From contig JBGALT010000011.1 in NCBI GenBank assembly GCA_044223665.1, forward strand, positions 28,704 through 92,703: 64,000 nt of DNA, read 5' to 3'. How positions within the stretch are numbered: position 1 is the first letter of the stretch; each line of letters starts with the position of its first letter. Below the pieces are notes generated by a model. The model did no database searches. It saw nothing but the letters and a program-made list of their open reading frames with translations, and was not told the DNA's origin. A program made the position numbers and the translations under genes. Source of the stretch: JBBSAT01 sp044223665. Its GTDB lineage: Bacteria; Myxococcota_A; Polyangia; Polyangiales; Sandaracinaceae. This document shows positions 18,413 through 26,918 of the stretch, one piece after another.

Positions 18413-18466
18413 AAAAAAGCGGCGGCTCGTGGGCTGGGGGGGGACGCCTTCACGAGCCGCCGCCAT
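18413..18466 (-). terminator. Strong intrinsic terminator (minus strand)
   Basis: On the minus strand GGCGGCTCGTG-type arms form a 13-bp stem (18419-18431 with 18451-18463), a loop of about 19 bases, then a run of six U (18413-18418). This is a textbook intrinsic terminator, rare in so GC-rich a genome. It lies directly after the nine-codon ORF at 18471-18500 and about 100 bases before the M32 carboxypeptidase start. Confidence 0.85.
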
Positions 18467-18470
18467 CCCG

Positions 18471-18500
18471 TTAAGCGATGGCCGTGCCAGCCAACGCCAT
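18471..18500 (-). CDS. Nine-codon ORF (putative leader peptide, MALAGTAIA)
   Basis: On the minus strand an ATG at 18500 opens nine codons, MALAGTAIA, closed by TAA. A GAGGA ribosome binding site sits seven bases upstream (18508-18512), an excellent match and spacing. The ORF ends five bases or so before the terminator stem begins. Four of nine residues are Ala. A short ORF, good ribosome binding site and immediate U-tract terminator ahead of a gene (the M32 carboxypeptidase) is the classic layout of a transcription attenuator, but a free-standing small RNA or microprotein gene would look the same. Confidence 0.55.
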   Translation of the reverse strand: MALAGTAIA

Positions 18501-18507
18501 GGGATTT

Positions 18508-18530
18508 TCCTCGTGGTTTCTTGAAACGAG
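18508..18530 (-). promoter_or_regulatory. Hairpin overlapping the ribosome binding site of the nine-codon ORF
   Basis: On the minus strand CTCGTTTC and GAAACCACGAG are complementary apart from a two-base bulge and enclose a tiny loop. The 3' arm contains the first bases of the GAGGA ribosome binding site. The structure could mask translation initiation of the nine-codon ORF. Pairing is visible by eye; its stability was not computed. Confidence 0.45.
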
Positions 18531-18549
18531 TGAGCCGCAGACGCGGGTG

Positions 18550-18580
18550 CATTTCAGATCTGCATTTCAGATCTGAAATG
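18550..18580. promoter_or_regulatory. Perfect 18-bp palindrome with a duplicated half-site
   Basis: Positions 18563-18580 read CATTTCAGATCTGAAATG, identical to its own reverse complement. Immediately before it, 18550-18562 repeat the first 13 bases (CATTTCAGATCTG). The composition is far more AT-rich than the surroundings. It lies about 50-80 bases upstream (minus strand) of the nine-codon ORF, where a dimeric repressor or activator would bind. Confidence 0.6.
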
Positions 18581-18747
18581 TCTTTCACGCGCCTCGGCAC
18601 TGCTGAGGCCATCGGCCTCTGCGACTACGTAGGTTACACACGCGGCGCCCACCCACCTGGGCAGGGCGTGCGCTCACGCAACGCGCGACGGTCGCGGCGC
18701 ACGCGGGGGGCTCGCACAGGCTCCCGCGTGCACGCCGCGCGCGTGGG

Positions 18748-20103
18748 TCAGTCGCCGCCGCCCGAGCCGAAGATGAACGGGAAGACGACGTCGACCTCCC
18801 CGCCATCGGGCTGATCGAAGCGCCAGTTGCGCACTTGCCGCACGATGCAGCCTTCGACGCCCGGGTTGCCCATCGTCGAGCGCGCCACGCGCGAGGTCGT
18901 GACGCGTCCCTCGCGGTTGATGCGCCAGGCGATCTCGATGCGGCCACGCAGGCTCGGCTGGCGCTGCAGCTGCGCCTCGTAGCAGTAGCGGACCGCAGCC
19001 TGGTTCTGGCGGACGACACGCATGATCTGCTCGGGGCTCAGGTAGCCGGAGACGTGCGGCGTCTCGGTCTGCATGCGGATGGCGACCTCGTGCGCCGGAC
19101 GACCCCGTGCGCCGGGGCCGCCGCTGCCGCGCCCACCGCCCGAGCCGCTGCCGACGCCGACGCCCGTGCCGACGCCGCCACCGCCGAAGAGCGTGCCGGG
19201 GCCGGTGCCGCCGCCGCCCGAGCCGGTGCCGCGCAGGCCCGTGCCGCCGGAGCCGCGACCCCAGACCGTGCGCGCCGATCCGAGGCCGCCGAGGATGTCG
19301 CTCACGCTCGGGCCGTCGGCGAGCGCCGAGAGCGGCGAGTCGGAGTGCAGGGCCTTGAGCAGGCCCATCTCGGCGACGCGCTGCGAAGCGCCGCCGCCGC
19401 CGTTCACCTCGCCCTCCATCTCGGTCTGTTCTTGCTCGGCGTCCTCGCGCCCGACGCGGCCCTCTTCTTCGGGCGCCTGCGCGCCGCCGGCCTCTTCGCG
19501 ATCCTGGATGCCGGGATCGTCGGTGTCGGTGCCGCCAGCGTCCTGCTCGATGATGTCCTCGGGCGGCGGCGTGACCATGAAGCGCGTGATGAGGTCGGTC
19601 GGCAGCTCGAGGGCGTCGGGGTTGTCGGCCTCCTCGCGGGCGAGGAAGAGCAGGCCCCCGAAGGCCGCGGCGAAGAACGCGGAGAGCATCTGGCTCGCCC
19701 AGTACGTGCCGTCGAACACGAGCGAGAAGCCGGGCCTCTTCGCGGCGCGCACGTGCTGGAAGAAGATCGCGACGGTGCCGATCGTGAGCACCCCGTAGTC
19801 GTCGGGCCCGAGGTCGAGCGTGGACGAGCCCTGCCGTAGCGAGGCGACGTCCTCGCGCGTGCCGCCGCGCCAGATGGCGCCGCCGAGCTCGGGCGCGAGG
19901 TTGGCGCGGTAGCCGTTTCCGGACGGCGTGAGCAGCGTGACCGCTTCGGTCGCGAAGTCCGAAGGAAGAGGCAGCATCGCGGTCGGCCCGCGGCCGGCGA
20001 CGATCGCCTGCGGCTTGTCGATCGTCGTCTCCATCTGGACCGCGCCGTTCCAGACCAGGGCGACTCGCAGCTTGCGCTCGGCGGCGCTGACGGCGTTGCT
20101 CAT
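18748..20103 (-). CDS. AgmX/PglI C-terminal domain protein (TonB-like)
   Basis: A 451-residue membrane-anchored protein. Residues about 1-125 form a beta-rich N-terminal domain, followed by a transmembrane segment near 130-155 (MLSAFFAAAFGGLLFLAR), a long acidic then Gly-rich linker (about 180-345), and the C-terminal AgmX/PglI domain with YLSPEQIMRVVRQNQAAVRYCYE, SLRGRIEIAWRINREGRV and a final CIVRQVRNWRFDQP. In myxobacteria this domain family is linked to gliding motility and envelope machinery and resembles the periplasmic part of TonB. The gene lies 64 bases downstream of a small exported-protein gene on the same strand. Confidence 0.85.
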   Translation of the reverse strand: MSNAVSAAERKLRVALVWNGAVQMETTIDKPQAIVAGRGPTAMLPLPSDFATEAVTLLTPSGNGYRANLAPELGGAIWRGGTREDVASLRQGSSTLDLGPDDYGVLTIGTVAIFFQHVRAAKRPGFSLVFDGTYWASQMLSAFFAAAFGGLLFLAREEADNPDALELPTDLITRFMVTPPPEDIIEQDAGGTDTDDPGIQDREEAGGAQAPEEEGRVGREDAEQEQTEMEGEVNGGGGASQRVAEMGLLKALHSDSPLSALADGPSVSDILGGLGSARTVWGRGSGGTGLRGTGSGGGGTGPGTLFGGGGVGTGVGVGSGSGGGRGSGGPGARGRPAHEVAIRMQTETPHVSGYLSPEQIMRVVRQNQAAVRYCYEAQLQRQPSLRGRIEIAWRINREGRVTTSRVARSTMGNPGVEGCIVRQVRNWRFDQPDGGEVDVVFPFIFGSGGGD

Positions 20104-20167
20104 GGGGTGTCGGACCTCCTCTGGTGGGACATCTTGGATGCGCCGAGGTTCTCGCCGTGCGCGCGGG

Positions 20168-20647
20168 TCAGAACGACTTCTCGTGCGTGGAGCGCTCCAT
20201 CTCGCCGATGAACGATCGGTGCGGCAGCCGCGGGCGGTCGAACTCGGCGCGCACGCGGTTCAGGAAATAGAGGAGCTGCGGCGACTTCAGGCGACCCGAG
20301 ACGTCGAGGCCGCTGAACTCGAGCACCTTGACCTTCGTGCCGCCCTCCTCGTGGAACGAGGTCGAGGCGTCCGTGCCCTCGCTGTCGCGGCCCTCGGGGG
20401 CGTCCGGCTCCGCGGTGTCTGAGGCGGGCCCGCGCTCGGTGGTCGCGTGGCCCGTCCCGCCGCCGGACTTGGTCGGCGTCGCCGGCTCGGTGGGCGTCCG
20501 CTTGCCGCCGCGGCCGCCGCGTCCATCGCGGGCGTGCGACGACGAGCCGTCCTGTCCCTGCGCCAGGCCCGCCGCCCCCGCGCCGCCCGCGAGCGCCCCG
20601 ACGAGCGCGAGCATCACGAGGCGCCTTACGGTGGGGCGGAAGACCAT
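20168..20647 (-). CDS. Small exported protein upstream of the AgmX-like gene
   Basis: A 159-residue protein with a hydrophobic N-terminus (about 8-30, LVMLALVGALAGGAGAAGLA), a low-complexity Gly/Thr/Glu-rich middle, and a conserved-looking C-terminus (VKVLEFSGLDVSGRLKSPQLLYFLNRVRAEFD). The last part resembles short proteins that accompany AgmX/PglI-domain genes in myxobacteria, but I cannot name a family. Same strand as, and 64 bases before, the AgmX-like gene, so probably one transcript. Confidence 0.7.
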   Translation of the reverse strand: MVFRPTVRRLVMLALVGALAGGAGAAGLAQGQDGSSSHARDGRGGRGGKRTPTEPATPTKSGGGTGHATTERGPASDTAEPDAPEGRDSEGTDASTSFHEEGGTKVKVLEFSGLDVSGRLKSPQLLYFLNRVRAEFDRPRLPHRSFIGEMERSTHEKSF

Positions 20648-20761
20648 GCCTGAAAGACTACGAAAACCCGGGGCACAACGGAAGCGGGAAAGGGCTCGTA
20701 GAAAAACGCACGGTCCGGGGAATGCCTGCGTCGAGGCCCCGTACTATCTTCGCCGCCCGCC

Positions 20762-21301
20762 ATGACCCGAACCACCTCCCTCACCCTCGTCGTCCTCGCC
20801 CTCGCTTCGTTCTTCGTGCTGCCCGGCTGCGGCGGCGGAAGCGGCGCGGCGCTCTCCTACAACATCTTCCCAGGCGACCGCGTCGTGAACGGCCGGCGTC
20901 TGGAGAACCTCGCGCGCACGTTCGAGAACAACTACGGCTGCGTCGAGACCGACCAGATCACGATCGTCGGCTTCGCGCCGGCGACCTACAACGTCGATGG
21001 CTGCGGCCACATCTCCGACTACGTCCTGCAGTGCCGCCCCGGCGGCTACTCGCAGATCTGCGAGTGGCAGGAGCTCGCGAGCCTCGCGCAGCGCGCCGGC
21101 CAGGACTTCAACTGCGACCCGGCCGCGATCGACCAGCAAGTGACCCAGGGTCTGGCGCGCACCGTGACCGGCTGCGGCTTCCAGGGCACCTACCAATACG
21201 ACCGCGGTCAGTGGATGCTGATGGGCCGCATCGAGCAGGTCGGCCCGGTGACCACCGGCACGACGACCGGCACGGTGTCCGGCAGCGTCTACGTGCAGTG
21301 A
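20762..21301 (+). CDS. Cys-containing lipoprotein of unknown function
   Basis: A 179-residue lipoprotein with lipobox VLPGC at about residue 23. The mature part has six or more Cys residues spaced through a beta-rich domain (YGCVETD, DGCGHISDYVLQC, QICEW, FNCDP, TGCGFQG), suggesting several disulfides, and a Thr/Gly-rich tail. Similar Cys-spaced lipoproteins are common in Myxococcota with no known role. It is followed 25 bases later by a terminator-like hairpin. Confidence 0.75.
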   Translation: MTRTTSLTLVVLALASFFVLPGCGGGSGAALSYNIFPGDRVVNGRRLENLARTFENNYGCVETDQITIVGFAPATYNVDGCGHISDYVLQCRPGGYSQICEWQELASLAQRAGQDFNCDPAAIDQQVTQGLARTVTGCGFQGTYQYDRGQWMLMGRIEQVGPVTTGTTTGTVSGSVYVQ

Positions 21302-21326
21302 CCTGACGAGCCGCCCCTCGAACGGC

Positions 21327-21360
21327 AACGGCCCGGCGCTCTCGCGAGCCCGGGCCGTTT
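21327..21360. terminator. Terminator hairpin between convergent genes
   Basis: AACGGCCCGG (21327-21336) pairs with CCGGGCCGTT (21350-21359) around a 13-base loop, followed by TTTCTC on the plus strand. It sits between the convergent lipoprotein (plus) and MYXO-CTERM (minus) genes; the A/T ends would let it act in both directions. Confidence 0.7.
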
Positions 21361-21382
21361 CTCATCCGTCGAGGAGCGACGC

Positions 21383-24300
21383 TCAGCGCGCGCGGCGGCG
21401 CGCGAGCGCGGCGAGCGCGATCAAGGCGACGAGGCTCGGGCCGGCCGGCGCCGCGCCGCGCGCGGGCACGGCGCAGCCACAGCCGCCGCTGCTGCCGCTC
21501 GGCGGCGGGACGTTGCCGCCGTCGGCCATCGCGGCGCTGCCGTCGTTGCCGGTGCCGCCGCCGTCGTTGCCGGTGCCCCCGCCGTCGTTGCCGGTGCCCG
21601 CATCCACACCGGTCGTGCCGGCGTCGTTGGTGCACGCCGCGATCGCGCCGCAGGTGCCGTCGACGCTCCCGCCTGCCGCGACCGAGCACGCGCTGCAGTC
21701 CGTCGTGCCGCCCGCGCACTCGGTCGCGCAGCAGACGCCGTCGACGCAGAAGCCGCTCGTGCAGGCCGCCCCGTCGGCGCAGCTCGCACCGTTGGCCTGG
21801 TCGTCGGTGATCAGGCGCGTCGCGACGCGCGCGGTTCCGTTCGAGCCGACCCGGTACGCCGCCATCCAGCGCCCCGCGGCCGTGCCCGTGACCGCCGCGG
21901 AGTCGGCGGCGAGGCTGGCCGGCGAGAGCGTGAGCGGTGTCGTGTCGACCACGGCCACGGCGGTGTCGAGACGCACGGCCTCGACGCGCGTGTCGGTCGC
22001 GCTCGCGTGCTGGTAGGCGACGAGGTAGCGGCCCTGGAACGCGATCGAGGGGTAGCCCTCGTCCTCGGTGCTCGCGGCGACGGGCACGCTCGCGCCCATC
22101 GTCGCCCCCGTCGCGCCGGCGATCCGCTGCGCGTAGATGTCGTTCGGGAACGCGCCGCCGACGCGCTGATCGGTGAACGCCACGACGAAGTCGGTCCCGT
22201 CGCTCGCGACCGCCGCGGCGTACTGCGCGCCCGCCGCGCCGCCCACGACCGTGCCGCCCGCCTCGAGCGGCGCCACGAGGAAGCGCGTGCCGCGGACGTC
22301 CACGTTGGTGGCGACGCGCGCGTCGGTCCACGCGACGTAGAAGCGCGCGCTGCTCGCGCCGATCGCGGGATCGAACTGGTTGCCGGTGCCCGTGACGACC
22401 GCGACCGCGGGGCTCACCGTGACGCTCGCGGTGGAGGCGTCGATGCGCGAGGCATAGACGTCGGCGTCCAGCGTCGAGGCCGACGCGTCGTAGCGCTGCC
22501 ACACGGCGAGACACTGCACGGTCGCGGTGCAAGCGATGTCGGCCGCCTCGGAGGTGAGCGTCGTGCTGACCGAGATGTCGAAGGGCGCGCTCGGGATGCC
22601 GGCGGCCGTGACCGTCACGCCGCGCACATCGTGCGCCGCATCGTTGTAGACGACGACGTAGCGTGTGCCCGACCACGCTGCGCCCGTGGGAAACTGCGCG
22701 CCCGGGCCGCCCGCGAGCAGGCTCGCGCCGACGACCGCTCCGCTCGCGTCGAAGATGGCGCTCCACGCATCGACGCTGCCCGACCGGAAGTCGGTCCATG
22801 CGAGCAAGGTCTCGCTGCCGCTCGAGGCGAGGACGGGCGCCGACTGATCGTTGGGGCCCGAGCTGATCAGGATGCCGGCGGGGTCGCTCACCGTCGTGCC
22901 CTCGATGCGCGTGCCGCGGATGTCGGTCGACTCGCCCGAGTTGTCCGTGAACACGACGAAGAAGGTCGCCCCGAGGGTCGTCACGCGGGCCTGCAGGACG
23001 TCGGGGACGACGGTCGTCGGATCGACGACCGTGCCCGGCATTCCGGTGCCGCTGACCACGCGGGCGCCGATGTCGAGCGTGGTGAAGCCGCCCATGCCGC
23101 TGTCGAAGACGCCGTCGACGTAGCTCACGAGGTAGCTCGCGCCGTTCCACGCGAGGCTCGCGTCGGCGTAGTCGCGGCCGGCCGCGCTGGGCGTGAGCAC
23201 CGTCGCCGCGGGCGCGCCCACCGCGCCGGTGACGGGCACGCTCAGGCCCGAGATGGCGAAGCGGCCACCGATGCGGCTCGTGTACGCGACGAGGTACGTG
23301 GTGCCGCCCGACCATCCCGCCGTGGGCTGGAAGGCGCCCGTCGCGAGCAGGAACGTGGCGGCGTCGACGATCGTCCCCGAGGCATCGATCCGGCGCCCGC
23401 GCACGAACGTGTTCGCCGTCGTCGGTGCGTCCTCGTAGACGACGAGGAACGAGCTGCCCGAGGCCGCGACGGCCGCGCCGCCCTGCTGTCCCGCTCCACC
23501 GCCGATCGCGAACGGTGCCGCGTCCAGGCGCGTGCCGTTCGCGGTGAAGCGCGCGCCGACCACGTCGGAGGACGCCGCATCCCCGCTCGTCCACGTGACG
23601 AGCAGCGTGGTCCCGGCCGCCGCGATCGCGGCCTGGTGCTCGGCCACGCCCGCGGTCGAGGCCACCGCGGTGCCGGCCCGATCGGCCGCCACACCCGCGG
23701 CGGTGATCGTCGTGGCGTAGAGGTCGAGGTCGCCCGACGAGTCGTCCTCCCACGCGACGAAGTACTGCGTGCCGGCCCACACCACGTGCGGGAACGACTG
23801 GTTGCCGGCGCGCATCGCGCCGAGCGAGATGGAAGAAGCATCGAGCAGCACGCCGGCGCTCGAGAGGCGCACGTAGCGCACGTCCTGGTCGCCGAAGAGC
23901 GTGTCGGTGAAGACGACGAGGTAGCCGCTCGTCCCGTCGGAGGCGACGGAAGGCTGGACCTGGCTCGCGCCGCGCGGGCCGACCACGGGCGCGTCGGTCG
24001 CGACCTCGGGGCCGATCAGCGGATCGAGCACGGCCGGGTACGCCGAGCGCAGGACGACGTCGGACGGGACGGCGAGCACGAGCGCGCCGCTCTCGAAGCG
24101 CACGGGCACCGGCGTGCGCGTGCCCGCCGCGTCCACCCAGGTGCCGTGCCCGTAGACGACGCCGAGGCCGCTCGTCTCGTCGCGGAAGTGCTCGCCGCTC
24201 GCCGTGGTCGCGACGTGGCCCATGCCGCTCGTGGCCACGCGGACGATCAGATCGCCCTCTCCCTCGGGAGCGGCCGCGAAGTGCCAGCTCTGCTCGACGC

Positions 24301-24799
24301 CGCGCGAGGAGCTCGCGAGCGTCTCGACGATGCTGCCGCGCGTGATCTCGACGACGCCGTGGGCCGGGCGGCTCGCGCTCGCGGCGATCGGCATCGCGGT
24401 GTCCCCGCGCGTGATCGACGCGGTGCGGGCGACGAAGGCCTCGCTCGCCTCGACGCGCGCGAGGTGCGGGCCGCTCGGAGCCGGCTGGAGCGCGCGGAGC
24501 GCTTCGTCGGCCGCGGCCTGCGAAGGGCTGTGCACCGGGATCACCTGCACGGCGTCGTCGCCGAGCGCGATCTCGACGCGATGGGTCGCCGCGCCCGCGA
24601 CGAGACGCTCACCGTCGACGAAGAACGCCGAGCGCGCGCGCTCGAGCGCCTCGCCGAGATCGAAGCTCGGCGCCGGCGTCGCGGCCGCCGCCACCTCGAC
24701 TTCCGGCCTCGACACGCGATCCTCGACCGGCTCGACGCCGCGACACCCCATCAGCGCCACGAGACACGCGCTCGCGAGCGCAAAGCGATTCCTCGGCAT
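21383..24799 (-). CDS. Large surface lipoprotein with MYXO-CTERM tail
   Basis: A 1138-residue protein. From ATG 24799 it has a lipobox ending VALMGC (Cys 19). The body is made of many repeated beta units of the kind TxYLVVxTD, WAGTQYFVAWEDDSSGD, GATFFVVFTDN, typical of a large propeller or stacked beta repeats (WD40-like/Kelch-like). Near the C-terminus come a Cys-rich block, an Asp/Gly/Asn linker repeated as TGNDGGG, and the MYXO-CTERM sorting signal (GGCGCAVPARG, hydrophobic helix, RRRAR). The protein thus carries both an N-terminal lipidation signal and a C-terminal surface-sorting signal, which is unusual. It is probably displayed on the cell surface; the ligand is unknown. Confidence 0.85.
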   Translation of the reverse strand: MPRNRFALASACLVALMGCRGVEPVEDRVSRPEVEVAAAATPAPSFDLGEALERARSAFFVDGERLVAGAATHRVEIALGDDAVQVIPVHSPSQAAADEALRALQPAPSGPHLARVEASEAFVARTASITRGDTAMPIAASASRPAHGVVEITRGSIVETLASSSRGVEQSWHFAAAPEGEGDLIVRVATSGMGHVATTASGEHFRDETSGLGVVYGHGTWVDAAGTRTPVPVRFESGALVLAVPSDVVLRSAYPAVLDPLIGPEVATDAPVVGPRGASQVQPSVASDGTSGYLVVFTDTLFGDQDVRYVRLSSAGVLLDASSISLGAMRAGNQSFPHVVWAGTQYFVAWEDDSSGDLDLYATTITAAGVAADRAGTAVASTAGVAEHQAAIAAAGTTLLVTWTSGDAASSDVVGARFTANGTRLDAAPFAIGGGAGQQGGAAVAASGSSFLVVYEDAPTTANTFVRGRRIDASGTIVDAATFLLATGAFQPTAGWSGGTTYLVAYTSRIGGRFAISGLSVPVTGAVGAPAATVLTPSAAGRDYADASLAWNGASYLVSYVDGVFDSGMGGFTTLDIGARVVSGTGMPGTVVDPTTVVPDVLQARVTTLGATFFVVFTDNSGESTDIRGTRIEGTTVSDPAGILISSGPNDQSAPVLASSGSETLLAWTDFRSGSVDAWSAIFDASGAVVGASLLAGGPGAQFPTGAAWSGTRYVVVYNDAAHDVRGVTVTAAGIPSAPFDISVSTTLTSEAADIACTATVQCLAVWQRYDASASTLDADVYASRIDASTASVTVSPAVAVVTGTGNQFDPAIGASSARFYVAWTDARVATNVDVRGTRFLVAPLEAGGTVVGGAAGAQYAAAVASDGTDFVVAFTDQRVGGAFPNDIYAQRIAGATGATMGASVPVAASTEDEGYPSIAFQGRYLVAYQHASATDTRVEAVRLDTAVAVVDTTPLTLSPASLAADSAAVTGTAAGRWMAAYRVGSNGTARVATRLITDDQANGASCADGAACTSGFCVDGVCCATECAGGTTDCSACSVAAGGSVDGTCGAIAACTNDAGTTGVDAGTGNDGGGTGNDGGGTGNDGSAAMADGGNVPPPSGSSGGCGCAVPARGAAPAGPSLVALIALAALARRRAR

Positions 24800-24980
24800 T
24801 CGACGACTCCTCCCCGCACGATGCGGGATCTCCGTTCCCCTACGCCCCGGGAATGCCACGTCCACCGCCCGAGAGCACGACGCAGCGCGCGATCGCGCGT
24901 CCGCGGAAGGAGCTGGAGTGAGGCTCCGGGCGAGCCACGGCGAAGACGAGGTCGAAGCAGAGGGACGCGGGCGCTCGCCC

Positions 24981-25220
24981 GCGAGGAGCGAAGCGACGAG
25001 GCGGAGAGGGAGTGAGGACGATCCGGCTCCGCCGGTCGTCCGAGAGGGCGGCTCACGCCCGCGAGGAGCGAAGCGACGAGGCGGAGAGGGAGTGAGGACG
25101 ATCCGGCTCCGCCGGTCGTCCGAGAGGGCGGCTCACGCTCGCGAGGAGCGAAGCAACGAGGTGGAGAGGGAGTGAGGACGATCCGGCTCCGCCGGTCGTC
25201 CGAGAGGGCGGCGCACGCCC
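24981..25220. repeat. Three tandem copies of an 80-bp repeat
   Basis: Copies begin at 24981, 25061 and 25141, each starting GCGAGGAGCGAAGC and ending near GGGCGGCTCACGCCC. The first two are almost identical; the third has a few changes and its end diverges at 25213. A degenerate partial copy may precede them from about 24890. The whole gap 24800-25228 lies between the kinase stop and the MYXO-CTERM protein start (both minus strand), so the array is in that gene's upstream region. I see no protein coding sense in it. Confidence 0.85.
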
Positions 25221-25228
25221 TCTGAAGA

Positions 25229-26758
25229 TCAGTGGCGCGGCGCGCGGCCGTGCTGGCGCTGCAGCGTGATGGTCAGCTCGTGGGGCCCGTCGGCGACGAA
25301 GGGTGTCGTCATCGTCTGGTAGCCCTCGGCCGAGATCACCAGCTCGTGGTTGGTTCCATCCTGCGTGACGTCGAACTCGGTGCCCGGCATCGCCACGCCG
25401 TCCCACGTCACCTGCGCCTGCGCGCTCGCCGGCAGCACGTGGAAGACGAGGTGCGCCTGGTGGATCGTCGGCTCGTGCTGGGTGTCGACCGGCGTGACCA
25501 CGGCGTGGATCTGCTGCTGCCTCAGGCGCCGCTCTTCGTCGAGGCGCTGGCGGTGGACGTAGAGAATCCACGCGACGGTCGAGCCGATGAGCACGACGAC
25601 GACGATTCGCAGCGCGTGGAAGAGCGGGCCGTTGCCCTTGAAGAACTTCTCCGGCGGGACGACCTCGTCGGGGGGCTTGGTGAAGAGCTGATTGCGGTTG
25701 TGCTCCTCGCCCAGCGTCTTGGTCCAGTCGAGCTGCATCAGCCGGCGCCGCACGTTCTCGGCCGAGCCGGGGCGATCGGTGGGCATCTTGCGGAGCAAGT
25801 GGTCGACGATCTCGTCGACCGCCGGCGGCACCTCGAGATCGGGCGCGACCTCCTTGAGGCGCGGCGGCTCGGTGCGGAGGTGATGACCCATCAGGATCAC
25901 CGGCTCCTTGTCGGTGAAGACGGGGCGCCCCGCGAGCATCTCGAAGAGGATGCAGCCCATCGCGTAGAGATCGGCCGAGGGGCCGACCGGCATGCGCGCG
26001 ACGGCCTCGGGGCTCATGTAGCGCGGCGTGCCGAGCATCTGCCCGACCTCGGTGAGGGCGGCGCGATCGGTGCCGCCGCCGGGCGTCTCGCCGCCGCGCT
26101 CCAGCATCCGCGCGATGCCGAAGTCGAGCACCTTCACGCCGCCGCTGGTGAGCAGCGTGATGTTGTCGGGCTTGAGATCGCGGTGCACGACGCCCGCGTT
26201 GTGCGCGGCCTCGAGGCCGGCGAGGACCTCGGACGTGATGCGGATGGCGTCGCGCGGCGCCAAGCGGTGCACGCGCTTGAGTCGCGCCGAGAGGCTCTCG
26301 CCCTCGAGCAGCTCCATCACGAGGAAGAGCGTGCCGTCGTCGGTCTGTCCGAACTCGTGGACGACGATCACGTTCGGGTGGTGCACGCTCGCGGCGGCCG
26401 TGGCCTCGCGCTGGAAGCGCTTGGCCATGGTCGGATCTCCGGCGAAGTCCGCGCGCACGACCTTGAGCGCCACGCGGCGCCCGATGTTCAGCTGCGTCGC
26501 CTCGTAGACGGCGCCCATGCCGCCGACACCGATCACGCGCTCGATGCGGTAGCGACTGGCCACGACCGCGCCCTGCGCGAGCTGCGCGACGCTCGCCACG
26601 CTCGGCGGGGGCATCGACTTCGTCTGCCGGTTCGGCGGCGGCGGCGGCGGCTTGTAGCGATCGCGCGACCCCGACGGATCCTCCGTGATCACGCCGGTCG
26701 AGCCACCCGTGATCGGGTGCTCGTCGGAGGCGCCGCCGAGCTTCCGCGAGTTGCTCAT
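25229..26758 (-). CDS. Transmembrane Ser/Thr protein kinase with PEGA-like C-terminus
   Basis: A 509-residue kinase of the Hanks (PknB) type. Residues 1-65 are a Pro-rich cytoplasmic leader. The kinase domain (about 70-345) has the Gly loop IGVGGMGAVYEA, Lys 99 (VALKV), the catalytic HRDLKPDN (192-199), DFG (212-214) and SPE (249-251), all intact. One transmembrane helix spans about 382-400, and the extracytoplasmic tail (about 430-505) has a PEGA-like beta domain (VTWDGVAMPGTEFDV, ISAEGYQTMTTPF). Such kinases phosphorylate Ser/Thr on cytoplasmic targets in response to envelope signals. No phosphatase is adjacent. Confidence 0.94.
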   Translation of the reverse strand: MSNSRKLGGASDEHPITGGSTGVITEDPSGSRDRYKPPPPPPNRQTKSMPPPSVASVAQLAQGAVVASRYRIERVIGVGGMGAVYEATQLNIGRRVALKVVRADFAGDPTMAKRFQREATAAASVHHPNVIVVHEFGQTDDGTLFLVMELLEGESLSARLKRVHRLAPRDAIRITSEVLAGLEAAHNAGVVHRDLKPDNITLLTSGGVKVLDFGIARMLERGGETPGGGTDRAALTEVGQMLGTPRYMSPEAVARMPVGPSADLYAMGCILFEMLAGRPVFTDKEPVILMGHHLRTEPPRLKEVAPDLEVPPAVDEIVDHLLRKMPTDRPGSAENVRRRLMQLDWTKTLGEEHNRNQLFTKPPDEVVPPEKFFKGNGPLFHALRIVVVVLIGSTVAWILYVHRQRLDEERRLRQQQIHAVVTPVDTQHEPTIHQAHLVFHVLPASAQAQVTWDGVAMPGTEFDVTQDGTNHELVISAEGYQTMTTPFVADGPHELTITLQRQHGRAPRH

Positions 26759-26918
26759 CGAGAGAGAATGGGAGCGTACGCGCGCGATGGGCGGCGGCCA
26801 AGCGGAAGCGCCGCGCGCGACACGAGACCACGCACGGAAGCGGGTGCGGGCGGCATTCCGACCGTGCGCACCCGCGCGAGCGCGCGAGGCCGTGGGCGCT
26901 GGCCGCCGCCGGCGTCGG

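Noticed and set aside
18328..18612. 94-residue minus-strand frame over the 18.4-18.6 kb cassette
   Set aside because: It runs through the terminator stem and polyU tract and has no protein-like pattern; the nine-codon ORF in another frame has the ribosome binding site.
24981..25220. Possible CRISPR array
   Set aside because: The 80-bp units are contiguous with no unique spacers and no cas genes are near.
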